A stretch of 64,000 bases of DNA, taken from NCBI GenBank assembly GCA_947311845.1, contig CAMZMU010000040.1, positions 60,447,901 through 60,511,900 of the forward strand. Reading direction: 5' to 3'. How positions within the stretch are numbered: the stretch's first letter is position 1; each line of letters starts with the position of its first letter. The translations under genes and the position numbers were made by a program. Under the pieces are notes generated by a model. That model saw only the letters and a program-made list of their open reading frames with translations. It was not told the DNA's origin and made no database searches. Of this stretch, positions 23,301 through 35,000 are shown one piece after another. The stretch is from Poa pratensis (lineage: Eukaryota > Streptophyta > Magnoliopsida > Poales > Poaceae).

Positions 23301-24697
23301 AAAGGTTGTAGAGAATCATAGAGATCGAGCGACCAGAGAATACCTTGTAATTTAGTAGAAGTGCAGTACTACCTTATTAGAGTTAGCATGTGAATCCTTT
23401 ACGTGTGTACCACTGAAGATTTGTTTCCTGCATATGTATGAACTGAAGGGAGTTCCTAACTAACTCAGCTCTACCCTTATGTATTGATTTTGACTGAACC
23501 CGTACTGCTGTAGGTTGCTGCTGAGAAGGGGATGTTCAGTTTTGTTGTAAACATACAAGTAAGCTCGTGTTCGTTCACTTTCCACATCGACATGGTTCAT
23601 TTCTTTCTGCCCCACTCAGCCTTTTTCTTACTGAAAGGCAACACGTAGACAAAATATCAGTCACTACTGTTTCAACTATATTTTCTTGAACGCTTGGTCT
23701 CAGAAATCTGCATCTGTTCTTTCAGCAATCCTTTTTAGGATAGTCCCATAAAACGTAACAAACGAGGACAGATGCAAAATATTGTGATGTTGTTTTTGTA
23801 TTGTTACATGATACTTTGTATCGTTTAAATTTCTATCTGTTGATCTTATAATCATAGTGTGTCCTTTGGAAACAATAATTCTCATGCCTTTTCCTTCAAG
23901 CACCTGTTTTAGTTCTGTTGGTGCTTCTTTTCCATGTCCTGGCCATGTTTTAAGTCAATATGCTTTTGCAGATTCCTGGATCAACTCATCACAGTCTGGT
24001 CCTCTACTTTGTCACAAAATCCTTAAAGAAAGGATCACTCTTGCAGCGTTTTGCCGATGGTGACGATGATTTCCGAAACAGCAGATTGAAGCTTATCCCA
24101 TCCGTTCCAAAGGTATTATATTTTGTAATGCACAGTCATGTGAGTGCATGGCAGTTCGCTGTTCTCACTCTAGCATTAACTTTCTCAGGGATCTTGGATA
24201 GTGCGGCAAAGTGTTGGAAGTACACCTTGCTTATTGGGAAAGGCTGTTGATTGCACCTATATCCGTGGTCCAGAGTACATGGAAGTAGGCGCTAACTTTA
24301 CTCAGAGCAAAAATTCGTTTCAATGAAAAATATCGATGTACATTGTACATGGTACTGTTGAAGTTATAACTGAGGCATAAATACTGCATTTTTCTGGTCA
24401 TCCCTTCTTCTGCAGGTGGATGTGGACATTGGATCTTCAGCAGTAGCCAATGGGGTTCTGGGCTTGGTCTTCGGTGTAGTTACAAGTTTAGTAGTCGATA
24501 TGGCTTTTCTCATACAGGTAAAAACACCCCCATCATAGTCGTCTATATTTCCATGATTCCACTTCAAAGGAATTATTTATATGACGATTTTGTAACACCT
24601 GCAGGCAAACACATACGATGAGCTCCCGGAGCAACTCATAGGCGCTGCACGGTTCTCGCACATCGAACCCTCCGCAGCAGTACCTCCTGGGGAGTGA
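15703..24697 (+). CDS. EDR2: EDR2-type PH/START/DUF1336 protein, 22 exons
   Basis: Orthologue-like to Arabidopsis ENHANCED DISEASE RESISTANCE 2, a lipid-binding negative regulator of salicylate-dependent defence and cell death. Exons: 15703-15996, 16636-16710, 17591-17644, 18126-18191, 18535-18636, 18706-18764, 18859-18975, 19074-19114, 20568-20668, 20745-20840, 21420-21484, 21562-21633, 21726-21881, 22023-22231 (or -22234), 22320-22359, 22467-22600, 22688-22789, 23514-23558, 23972-24112, 24189-24284, 24416-24517, 24605-24697; about 750 residues. The PH domain starts at GWMVRYGRRKIGRSFFHHRY (exons 1-4). START runs through RSCSRAMRAVGVVEATCEAI, WDCSFQYGSLVQEVDG and HLMQIDLKGWGVNY. The C-terminal EDR2_C domain has RNCWAVPDSKIFKVRSKNF, GSTHHSLVLYFVT, GSWIVRQSVGSTPCLLGKA and VDIGSSAVANGVLGLVFG. 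Start: the first of two adjacent ATGs. Oddities: exon 5 ends in phase 0 but exon 6 needs one base skipped to stay in frame; intron 8 holds a retroelement. Confidence 0.9.
16967..17110 (-). pseudogene. Retroelement RNase H-like C-terminal fragment in EDR2 intron 2
   Basis: Minus-strand translation gives DIEVVKISRKANEMAYVVAE, then LSRRGLRSG and a stop. This resembles the end of the RVT_3-type RNase H domain carried by plant LINEs. The fragment has no preserved ends. It is followed at 17284 by (AAC)n and a GCAAGTTGGGGTAGGC motif often seen next to such repeats in grasses. Confidence 0.42.
17284..17331. repeat. (AAC)n microsatellite in EDR2 intron 2
   Basis: About 15-16 uninterrupted ACA/AAC triplets. 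Confidence 0.95.
19153..20498 (-). mobile_element. Non-autonomous short-LTR (copia-like) element in EDR2 intron 8
   Basis: LTRs at 19153-19301 (149 bp) and 20357-20498 (142 bp), both TGTTAGATAAAC...CTCTAACA on the plus strand, differing by four transitions and one 7-bp indel. Target duplication GAGAG at 19148-19152 and 20499-20503. A polypurine tract sits beside the left LTR (minus strand GCATTTGAGGGGGGT) and TGGTATCATGAGC, a Met-type primer-binding site, beside the right one. The internal 1.05 kb has no recognisable gag or pol, including the 125-codon minus-strand frame at 19965-20342. Splice sites of exons 8 and 9 remain intact on either side. Confidence 0.9.
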
Positions 24698-26706
24698 ATC
24701 AATTTGTGCAGATTCATGAATTCTTAGCTAAATCTCCATCCATTTGTTAAGCCGCTGCAGCAATTTGCAGTTTGTAAAGCATCATTGGTGAAGTTCATAC
24801 GCAGCAGGGACACTGCAAGTTCCTATGATTTTTGTTCTCCTTGGTCTATCACTTCCATTCACATCAGTCAGTTGCTACTAGTAGGTAGGCGATTATACGG
24901 CATGGTAGTTCATGTTTGTACATACTGCAGACCTTAGCTTTACTGCCGTTTCTTCCTATTCTTCCGTGAAACGGTGGTATTGTAGCACATTGTTCATGGA
25001 CACCTCACCTCGATTCTTTATCGTGTATACTATGTAAAGTACATTATATGATTGTGTAAAACTAGTTTAATTCATTGCTTCAATTGCCTGAGGACCTTTT
25101 CCGTTGTGGACTTGGAGAATTTCACTGAAATCTTACAGAAATTGGGTGAATTGGACCGCGCGGTATTAATTTGTGTTGGTGAAAGGGGTTATGGTAATGG
25201 TTTCTGCAGGTTTTGCCATGATTTATTTTCTTTTAGTTCTCGTATTCGTTTTAGTTTCCCCTTATTCGGATTTTGCCGTGTTTCTGTATTTTGCGCCTCA
25301 TATTTCAATTCTAATATAACTTGCACTTTCTTTTTGACAATCAAAACCATGATATATTTATAGTATCAAATAGTACATAGTATATACATTGGCTGACTAC
25401 AACAATTATAGAATAAAGTCTTATAGAAACAAGCAAAATATTCGAGATTTTTAAACCCTTTCTTCTTCCATAATACAATCTTGTACTTTTCTTAAGACAA
25501 CCGTAGAAAAATGACATAAATAGCAAACCACATCCCTATAAATACCAACCCGAGGGTTTTTCCATAATTTTTTTGAGCTGTAGTACCAAGGCTACGTGGA
25601 TGCACACAACCATTAAATAATCGACCAACATTGGCAAGAGTATCAACACCAGTATTACAGGGAAAAACAACTGGATAGCCTGGTCGATGTCGCTGTGAAC
25701 CAAGAGTACGAATCACCATTGTCAGGACGTCGCTGTGACGTTGCTGTGAGTCGAGAGTACGAATCACATTGTTAGGACGTAGCAGCCGGGATTGATATTG
25801 CGAGAACAAACCTCCTCACGGCAACAATGAGAAAAAAAATCCAAAATCGATCTAGCGAAGCAAGATACGAAAGACCAAACCTAGACAAATTTAATCTTCC
25901 AACACAACCATTGACGCCGGGAAGGAAATCTCGTCGTCAAACGAAGAGCCAAAGATTACTTATTATAGACGATGCCATCTCCATTAATGAAGAAGACGAA
26001 TACCAAAACTCTAACCTAAACTATTTAAAACACTACTTTTTAACTCTAACCTAAACTATTTAAAACACTACTTTTTTTATCAAGAACTCCAGTCATAGAT
26101 AGGGTTCCCCACCCCTCCCGACACCGGCGAGGCCAGAGTAGGGAACCGACCTATAGTGTAGGCGGAGGTAGTAGGGAACCGACCTATAGATAGGGTTCCC
26201 CACCCCTCCCAACTCCAGTCATGTTTAACTCTAACCTAAATATATAGGAATCAATTTCTGCACGAAAAGAAACATCAGTCTTATTTCTTAGTTTGAATCG
26301 ACATCCAACATCTTACCAACATTTTCACTGAAATTTTACAATTTGAAGATTGCAGTTTTTAGGTTAGTAGTACCTTTACGTGACAAAAATACAAAAAAAG
26401 ACAACTGGGCATTATCAAAAGTCTATCAAAAGTCGCAGTTTAAACATCACACCAGATTTACAAGTGAGCATGGGTACAGAGTTGACAGAAACGATCCAAT
26501 TCCAGGTACTTCCAGCTCTCTAATAACTAGCAGAGTACGATACATCCAAGATGCGATCACCAAAATAAGAAAAAGAAACACATTGTGTTGGCATACATTC
26601 AACATGCAACTTTCTATTCCGTAGATGATATATATGTTCTTTTAATTTGCACGGCGAAACCACCTTGGTTTGTTATTTAATCTTCGTTTGATCACACCTC
26701 AGCTCA
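24698..26706. other. Intergenic region between convergent EDR2 and MORF genes
   Basis: EDR2 3' untranslated sequence probably reaches about 25050. The rest is AT-rich without a supported gene. It contains a two-copy 35-bp tandem repeat at 26007-26076, and repeated blocks TAGGGTTCCCCACCCCTCCC and AGTAGGGAACCGACCTATAG at about 26096-26215. Confidence 0.45.
26007..26076. repeat. Two-copy 35-bp tandem repeat
   Basis: The unit starts AACTCTAACCTAAAC and ends CACTACTTTTT; both copies are identical. A third partial start (AACTCTAACCTAAA) occurs at about 26226. Confidence 0.9.
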
Positions 26707-28804
26707 TCACCGTTGTTGGTTCTCCCTCCTCCGTGCGTAGCGGGTTCTGTCATTGTACCTAGGCCTATCTGATGCTCTCTGCGGCACAGGCTCCACCCTT
26801 CTCTGCCTCTCCGGAGACCTCTGAACAATCTCTCCATTAACAAAAAGCTCAGCTGCAAAATCAAATAGATCAAAGAACATGAATACATAACTTATGATGA
26901 TCTAAACAACCTAGGTTAACCAAAATAATATTGAGAGACTATACGGATTAGTCAAAAATAGATAACGGTTGGAAATGCATTGCTCACAACAACTTCACTG
27001 CACCAAAGTGCAGAACTAATAACAAAGTCCAATAGCTTGTAAAACAAGGAACTGCCACAATTCAAAACAGATAAAAAGAGGCAGCATGTATGTTATATCA
27101 TTGTTCCATCTCTTCTGATCAGAACCCCATTTTGTCAAGGTGCTGAACAGTTAGAGAGACATTTGTTCTTAGTCCATTATCATTCAAAGCAAGACATCGC
27201 CAACTGGGCTTCATTGCTTTGCCAAGATGGACTACAAGACAAGTTTGGTGAAGAATCGCCAGTTCGTCACCAACCAAACTTAAAATGATTAACACTTTGA
27301 AATAAGCAACAACCAGAGAGGCGGTAAATGCGTCACTAGTAGTAGTATCTCATCTCCACAGATCAGAACCTCATCTCGCTGAGGAGCTGAACCGTTAGAG
27401 AGTCAATTTTTTTAGTCCAAGAGAATTCAAAGCAGGACATTGCCTTTAAGACATTGCAGCTTTGCGGAGATGGACTAAAGAATACTTTTTAATGGATGAC
27501 TAATCGACTATTAGTTAAATTCAAAGAAATCAAAAGGCCATAAATAAATTATTTAATGTCTCATCTCCACCGATCAGAACCCCATTTTGCCGAGGTGCTG
27601 AACCTTTAGAGAGACATTGTTCTTAGTCCATTAGCATTCAAAACAAGACATCGCCATATAGGCTTCCTTGCTTTGCCAAGATGGACTGCAGTACAAGTAG
27701 TTAAACATGGGTGGTAAATGTGGCATTAATTCTCATTTCCATTGATCCGAACCACATTTTACCGAGGTGCTGATCTGTTAAAAGACATGTTTCTTAATAA
27801 AATTAAAATTCAAAGCAGGACATTGCATGTAAGACGTCATGGCTTCACAAAGATGTACTAGAGCATTTAGGGACTAGGTCACCACATTGCCACTTCCACG
27901 AGGGGCACCATGATTTTAAGAACTATTCTATGGTAGAATTAATCATGTGAAACACCTATAAATTTCATAGATATGACAAGATGAATTGATCTCCTAAAGG
28001 ACAACTATAGTGGTTGAGGAAAAATAACTACCTCCATAGTCCTTGTGCTCAGGATCAACATATGAATCGGGAAGCACAAACAGAACACCAGGAATGCCTG
28101 TAACATATCAAGTAGTAGATCAGATCTATTTCATCTTCTACATAAACAAGAGGGTGATATTGGCAACATATACGGGGAAGAGATAACAAACCTTCCAGCT
28201 TGTTAGATGTCTCCTCGTCGATCTCGCACCCGAAACCGAAGTATCGCTCACACGAGACATTGTAAATCTTCTTCTTGGCCTCCTCCTCGCTGCATCGCAG
28301 ACAAAGCAAACCGACGCAAGAGTTAGTAACATAATTAAACCACCAAAAATAATGCGTGTGCGCGTGCTGCCACAGAAATGAGGGAAGATCGTCGAAGGCA
28401 GGTAGAGGCGCGCACCCTCCTAGGACCTTGGCGAGGGTCTGGATGTAGCAGTCGATCATCTGCTGCTTGGTGGCGCCCTCCCCGCCGGGCTTGTCCATGA
28501 CGATGAGCCAGTGCTCGTAGTCGCACCCCGGGAACAGCGGCGCCATCTCCGTGGGCGCGCGATCGCCCCCTCCTCCGCCGCCGCCGCCACGCATCGGGGA
28601 GTACCCGTCGCCGCCCGGACGCCGCGCCATCCCGCGGAGGAAGCCGAGGCGGGAGGCGACGGCCCCGAGGGCCGCCGGACGCAGCAGCGACTCGTGGGAC
28701 GCCACACCCGGCCCCCCACGGCGTAGGAGGGCCGAGATGGAGGAGGAGGACGCGCGGCGGGAGAGGAGCCTCCGGGCTCCGGCGGCTGCTGCGGCGGCGG
28801 CCAT
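26707..28804 (-). CDS. Multiple organellar RNA editing factor (MORF/RIP, DAG family), mitochondrial type, four exons
   Basis: Partner of PPR editing proteins in C-to-U editing of organellar RNA. Exons on the minus strand: 28804-28416, 28289-28192, 28097-28032, 26852-26707; GT-AG introns, 699 bases, 232 residues. The N-terminus (AAAAAAAGARRLLSRRASSS) is Arg/Ser/Ala-rich with no acidic residues, as in a mitochondrial presequence. The MORF box starts near residue 86: LFPGCDYEHWLIVMDKPGGE, KQQMIDCYIQTLAKVLGG, EEEAKKKIYNVSCERYFGFG, GIPGVLFVLPDSYVDPEHKD, ELFVNGEIVQRSPERQRR, with an Arg-rich tail. The KPGGE and NVSCERYFGFG signature is closest to the MORF5/MORF6 group as I recall it. The long intron 3 (28031-26853) contains repeated segments of about 90 bp with GAGGTGCTGAAC. 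Confidence 0.88.
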
Positions 28805-30527
28805 CTGCGTAAAACCCTAGCTGCGGCTACACTGGGTTCGGGGAGAAAGGATGCGAGGTCTCTCTGTGTGTGACGGTGATGGGTTTTAGGTCCTCCACAA
28901 CGGGTTTGTGCTAAGATGGCCTTCTTCTGGGCTTCAACGGGCTGGATGTGAGAGTACTCAAACCCATGTAAATAATTATCCCACGGCCCGATCTCGAATG
29001 CAGGTTTTTCTTTTTCATTGGGACATGATTTTTTTTAGCAGAAAATGGGCAGGAATTTTGAATTCTTCATGTGAGTGAAATTCCACTCATCCCAAACATG
29101 GCCTATAGTGGTAATGCAAAACCCAAACAAATTAAACTCTTGTTCCACTTACTTTCATTGCGCTTCCTCCTTTATTCGGATTTTATCAATACTTCTTGGT
29201 GAAATCCGAGAGAAGCCCTAGCAAGGTCCTTGCACAAATTTTGGGTCGGTTTGTATGCGATGTAGTGAGAAGGTGGCTCATATATAAATTTACAAAACAT
29301 GGTATGAGGAGTACTTTGATTTCGAGCACAAGGTTGATAGACATCCAACATGCTAGAAGGTTTATTGTCCTCTATTTGTGTGTTCTTACATTTACGCACA
29401 TGTTTGTTTATAGATTTTTTTAACACACCATGTGATTCATATGCATTACTGCTTAACTTTGGTCGTGGATTTCTGACACACGTTATAAGAAAATCACTTT
29501 TTACCACAATGTTTATGTGGTATAAGGCCCTTTATTCGACTCAAATGATTTTAAAAAACGTAGAGCTCACGAAATCCAAACCTTTGGTTGAACGAGCGTA
29601 TCGGAATGATCCACCACGTCTTCCCTTACCGAAGGTGGTAGTTTGAAACTCGAATTTCGGGATGAAAATCCCGAAACCGACTTATGGTTGGACTCGTCAT
29701 CATCGGCGTATGTGTGGCGATTTCTTATTTAAAGTTTAGAATAGAAGTTGTGTTATTTTCATTTATTTAAAAAATTATCATATGACGAGTTTTTTTTTAG
29801 GGAAAGCCTTGTGGCGCACTTTATCTCTTCTCTATCTCTACTATCTAAAAGGAACGATTCGTTCCTTCGTCAAGCCTCCTGTCGTCAACAAGTTTTTTTT
29901 TTCCGTGTCGTCTCCTGCTTCTTAATCGTAATCAATGCCCAATCAACCTTAATTACACAACCAATCAATCGTCCTCACAATCAGGATTAGTGACATGCCT
30001 AATCTATCGCCTCCCGATTGACCCTCCTCCCGGGGACCTCGCCAGCGACCGATGCAGCCTCCGTCGCGGCCACCGGTGTCACGCATATATGGGGCTCTCC
30101 ACCGCCGATGCAGCCGCCGGAGAATCCTTACCGCTAACTGAAGGGGATCGTATGTAGAAAACAAAAAATTTCCAAACAACGATAACCAAAATGGCCAGAA
30201 TCTATTACTATGCAGATATAGAGTAACAGACAAGATCGATGTACATACCCTTGTAGACCGAAAAGCGGGGATTACGCTCCCGCACAAGCGTTGTCGATGA
30301 AGCCGATGTAGCCGACCTCAAGGTCGTGTAGACGAATTCCTCCAAGTGCCGCAAGTGCAGCACCTCGTAGCTCTACACACGTACGGTGTAGACGACGACC
30401 TCCGGGCTCCGATCCAACAAAGCAGCGGAAGCAGAAGACTTGGATCCAGCAGCACAGCGGTGTGCATATGGTAGAGAGAACCTCTCAACCCGTGCGTACC
30501 TCCAATTGCGGAGTCACATCTTAAACG

Positions 30528-30530
<3 letters not shown>
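28805..30530. other. MORF upstream region and unclassified repeat-like DNA
   Basis: Probable promoter and leader of the MORF gene to about 29000. Beyond that are AT-rich sequence and, from about 29950, GC-richer sequence resembling retrotransposon leader DNA. A 111-codon minus-strand frame (29172-29507) matches nothing I know. Confidence 0.35.

Positions 30531-30566
<36 letters not shown>
30531..30566. repeat. (GA)n microsatellite, 18 units
   Basis: 36 bases of uninterrupted GA. The equivalent tract in copy 2 has 16 units. Confidence 0.95.
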
Positions 30567-30571
<5 letters not shown>

Positions 30572-32087
30572 TGCATTTTCCAAAGGCAATGGGCACCCCT
30601 ATATAAAGGAGGAGGGAGGGGTGTCACCCTTGGTGGCTTAGCCATGTGGGACTATTCCCACATGGCTGCGGTGACCCAGCACACCACTGCATGTTGTAGT
30701 ATACAAGTCGTTGATGTAACACGCACGGAAGGACCTCTCCGCAAATATTACATCCCTCAGAGTAGTACAACAGAAACATAGCCGGTCCAAGGTAACACTA
30801 TAGGATTACAACACTATTCAATACAGAGACCCTCCTTTATATTGAAGCAAGTCTCATGCAAATGAAATACAGAAAGATCCAAATTGTAGTACTAAGCTGG
30901 AGATCAGCTCTAACTCTAAGTCCTGATCCACTACTGCTGTTGTCACAACCCTAATCTATTCCATCTAGAATATCGTTATCCAGATTTGTACTCCTTCTTC
31001 CAATAGAAGTCGTCTCCTCCACTAATAACATGGTTATTGTGCATGCCATCGACAATGATATCGTTGCTCCTTCACTGACACTGTTGTCGTCATTCTTCTA
31101 TTGGCGGAGTTGTAGATGACTCTTTCAAGCTTCACTAGGTAGACTTGATTCCTTGTTGAAGTCCCCCTCGATGTCGTGATGGATAACGGGCAATTCCTCT
31201 AATGGCTCCAAAATCTAAGCAAGGGGTCAACGGGGAAAGGGTGAGCAACACGAGCGTTACTCAGCAAGTTCAAATTATAGGCGATAAGGTCTTTTATGCA
31301 CTAGCTACTGCCATGACCAACGGTCATTGGCATAATGCATGTTTTTGGAAAACATTTCTTCAAAGGTCAAGTTTTATTTTAGAAAACTATGCTCACGGTC
31401 TCCACGGGTTCATAGTCATCACTTGGGATGCCTTTCCCGCTGTGGTCTGTATTTCCTTCCGGGAACACGGATGTGACAGTCACAGTTTCTTGTTGTTGAC
31501 TCTGCAGAGCTGCGTAACTTTACCCATGAGAGAAACCCAGCCTTGTTGCCTTTCCGGGCGATCTTTCCCGTCCATACTTCCATGGTATGGGGCCAGGGGT
31601 GAGTCCAAAGCCAATCACTGCCCCTCTCCGCACAACACATATCCGCCCATTTGTGGCGCGGCCGGTAACAAAGACCGCTATCCCGCCACCCCTCCCGAGC
31701 TTCTATTCCAATCACCCCGTCAGGTGGGAAGGTCACACGCTTTCACGCTGTTGGCCGCCGCAACGGACACAACCAGGTAATAGCCTGCCGAGGATATGTG
31801 AACGAGAGAAGATAGCAGCTGACTTTACCGTCCCATGCCAGATCTCATGGTAAACGCTTCAATACGGCGCTAGGATCACTGTGACATTGGTAATTAATCC
31901 TAGGTATATACTTTCCCGTACAATGGAACCTCCACCACAACATCATACCGTGGTTCCATTGCCAGCCAACACAGTATATATAGCAATTCACATCATTCGA
32001 AAATAGGTTTTTCTTTTTTTATGCAGATGATAAAATATATTACTTTTATAAATACTTTGATAAAAATATTTCAACGGACATGCAAGA
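30567..32087. other. Unclassified repeat-like DNA
   Basis: A perfect 12-bp hairpin with a 4-base loop lies at 30640-30667 (AGCCATGTGGGA and its inverse). A 192-codon plus-strand frame at 31202-31780 has no recognisable domain. The look is of decayed LTR-retrotransposon sequence, but no ends could be fixed. Confidence 0.35.
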
Positions 32088-35000
32088 ATGAACTTGCCTG
32101 TGATAGAAATGGCTGTTCAACCCTTCGGGGTTCTAGGGTTTGCGGTAAAAACCCCGAGTTCTGAAAATAGCAAAGTAATCCTGATAAGGACTACTGAAAA
32201 CTCTATCAGCATGCTATTGTGCATAGTCATGAGATGCATCGTCACCCCAAAATACCCCTGGTTGTGGCTTTTAATACTTTTGAGAGTTTTTAATTAATTA
32301 GAAAGTTTGACAACGATTTACATGAGGAATCAACATATGAAGTAGTCAAATTTTAGATAGTTCAACTTTAATTGAACTCAACAAATTATTTTTCCATCTC
32401 ATTATTCTTTGGAAAAATAGTTATGAAAAATATTTTCAAGTCATGTCCACTTAAGGATCATTGAATTTTTCATCCACTCAAAACTTGTCAAAATTTAGTA
32501 ATAAAACATACAGATAAATTTCTCATAATTTGTAGAGTGTGTTGATTATTTTTAGCTGATTTTTTTCTTTTGGTTTGGGAGTTAAAATTCATTTAAGTTT
32601 GGATAATTTTATTTGGTGAATCACCAAAATGCCCCTAGCTAGTGGGTTGAACCCAACCCATTGGCCTCGGGTTAAGGCCTGGCTCGGTCGGTCAACACCG
32701 ACCGGCCCACTCTCTCTCACTCGATCCCCTCCTCTCTCTCGTTCCTCTGCTCGCGATTCATTGCCGCCAGCGCCGCCTTGCTCGGCTCCGGCCGACCCCG
32801 GCGACGCCGCTGCCCAGCACGAGCTCCGCCTCCTCCTACTACCTCGATTCCCTACCACTGGAACCTCCATCTGCGCCTCCATGTCCGCTTGGGACAAACC
32901 CTAACCCTAGCTCTGCCACAGCTTGGTTCGTCGACGCCGCTCTCCGGGCTCCCACGCCTCCGCCTCTGGACTCGCCTCCTATTCGACACGGTGGTCTCCT
33001 CGATCCCCTGCTCCAGCACGCCACTTGGGTGTGCTGCCTGTGTCGACCACGAGCTCCACCTCGAGCCTCTGCTCGAGCTCCTGCCCTACCACGCCGCCGT
33101 GGACTCGTCTCTCTGGTGGTTACGGTGGTTGGTGCTGTGATCTGCTGCTGATGCTGGACAAGGTGGTCTGGTGCGGTGCTGCTATTCGTGCTACTATCGC
33201 CGACAGGACGAAGTGGTGCCGCCACCGCAACCTCGGCAACAAGCTACTACGGCAACCTACGACTACTTCCACTCCGATGCCGGTGGGACGGTGCTCTGGC
33301 GCAACTCCGACATCGACACCTTCGCCTGCTACCTCAACTGTTCTGCCCTGCCTCACAAGCTCTGCTTCGACTCCAGCTCCACGAGGTACTCTCTTCTGTG
33401 ACCGGCTAGTGAGCCGATGAACTACTGGTCTGCGGTCTAATCAATCTAGTGATTCCGTTTGTAAGGTGTTAGGGGTGAATTGGTTGGTCTGAGAAGCTAG
33501 GATTAGCTAATAACAGTGGCTGTGATAAACTCATCGGTGTGGTTGCGTTAACTGAAGAAATATTCAGTTTTGCCAGGGAACACTTGTGTGCAAGTGCTGA
33601 TAAATCCTGTGGCTTTTCTATACGTTTACTAACTGAAGAATTGCTTCTATTAGTTGAATTCAGAGAGGAACCTAGATGATTTACTCATCTAGCTGTGTTG
33701 TGGATGCTTGCCACGATTTTAGATAAATGGATGTCCTAAATGTGCAAGATTAAATCCTATGCACTGCTTATTTACTTCAGATGCGTTACTAGATGATCTA
33801 GTACCCATGTGCTTGTCTGTTGAGCAGCATTTACCCCTGTGATGCCTCTGTTGAGTGTGGCTCAGCACGACTGGGTGCTGCTGGTGTGATTCAAAGATAT
33901 GTTATTAGACAGATTGGGCTTTCTAAACTGATAAGAACAGATCTTGTGCTTGATTTCTTGGCCCTGCCAATGATGCAAAGGCTGAGGCTCTGTTTTTTTA
34001 ATCAGAACAGATACTAGTATGTGATTTAATTCTCTGTGATGATTTATGCATAGCATTTCTATGTAGATCTGAGAGTACTTCTCTTTATACTCCAAAATGT
34101 GTAATTTGATAGATAGTGATTTTATTTAACTTCTGGATAAGATCTAGCTGTGCAAACTGATATGAATAGATGTGTTCCCATGCTCTCCTCTCTTTCTAGC
34201 ACTGTCCTGTCATTTACAGAACTTGCTAGCACCTCTCCTCTGCCTCTCACACACAAAGAATTAACCTGCTGTTGTTGAGCAGCTTGGTCTTCTGGAAAAT
34301 GATGATAACCTGCGTCTTGTGGCTAGCCTGCTCCTCCTCGCTGCTTGACCTATTTCCTAGTTGATCTAAAGATTTAGAAAGATTTGGTAGTGTTCTTGGC
34401 GTTCTTGAGCTGTTCTAGCTGATCTGGGTAATTGGTTTAGTTGCTAGATTAGCTGCTGCAACAGTTGTGCTGATGTGAGAAAAAATATGGTGCTAGATAG
34501 ATGATTGGCTGCTGTGTAGAGCTTGTGGTGCAGCTGGCTGTTCTTGTGTTCTTGCTAATATGGAAGTATATTATTTGGTCCAAATTCGTTGGTCCCATAA
34601 AACCATGGTGTGTAGTGATCAAAGGGCTGCCATGGGATGTCTTTTATAAGGCTTTACTATCCCTCACAAGTTGACACCTCAAGTGGTGACTCATGCTTTG
34701 CATTGGTGAGTAAGCTACTTGTTGTCAAGTGTTTATGCATAGGCATTACTTGGGGTTCAAGTTATGTTAGATATTTTGCTTGTGGATAACTCTCCTATGT
34801 GGCATGCTCATCCACTCAAGCTTGGTCTTATCCCCTTGTAGTATTTATTTTTGATGCAGCCAAGTGGCTTTTGTCACTAGATGGACTTGTGGGCTGCTTC
34901 TTATGTCGGTTTGGTCAATCTTGGGTTTGTAAAATAATTCATGTGGGCTTTAAGATCAATTATGGGTGATGATCATGTGGCTTTACAATTTCAGATTTGT

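Noticed and set aside
29172..29507. 111-codon minus-strand frame, identical in both copies
   Set aside because: Identity in both copies only reflects the duplication. Composition is that of AT-rich intergenic DNA with overlapping frames on both strands.
31202..31780. 192-codon plus-strand open frame
   Set aside because: No recognisable domain, no splice or promoter context, an overlapping antisense frame of similar quality, and surrounding repeat-like DNA.
32629..33420. GC-rich frames that look like first exons of a gene
   Set aside because: Frames overlap on both strands, differ between the two copies through indels, carry no domain, and lie in the LTR-like stretch.
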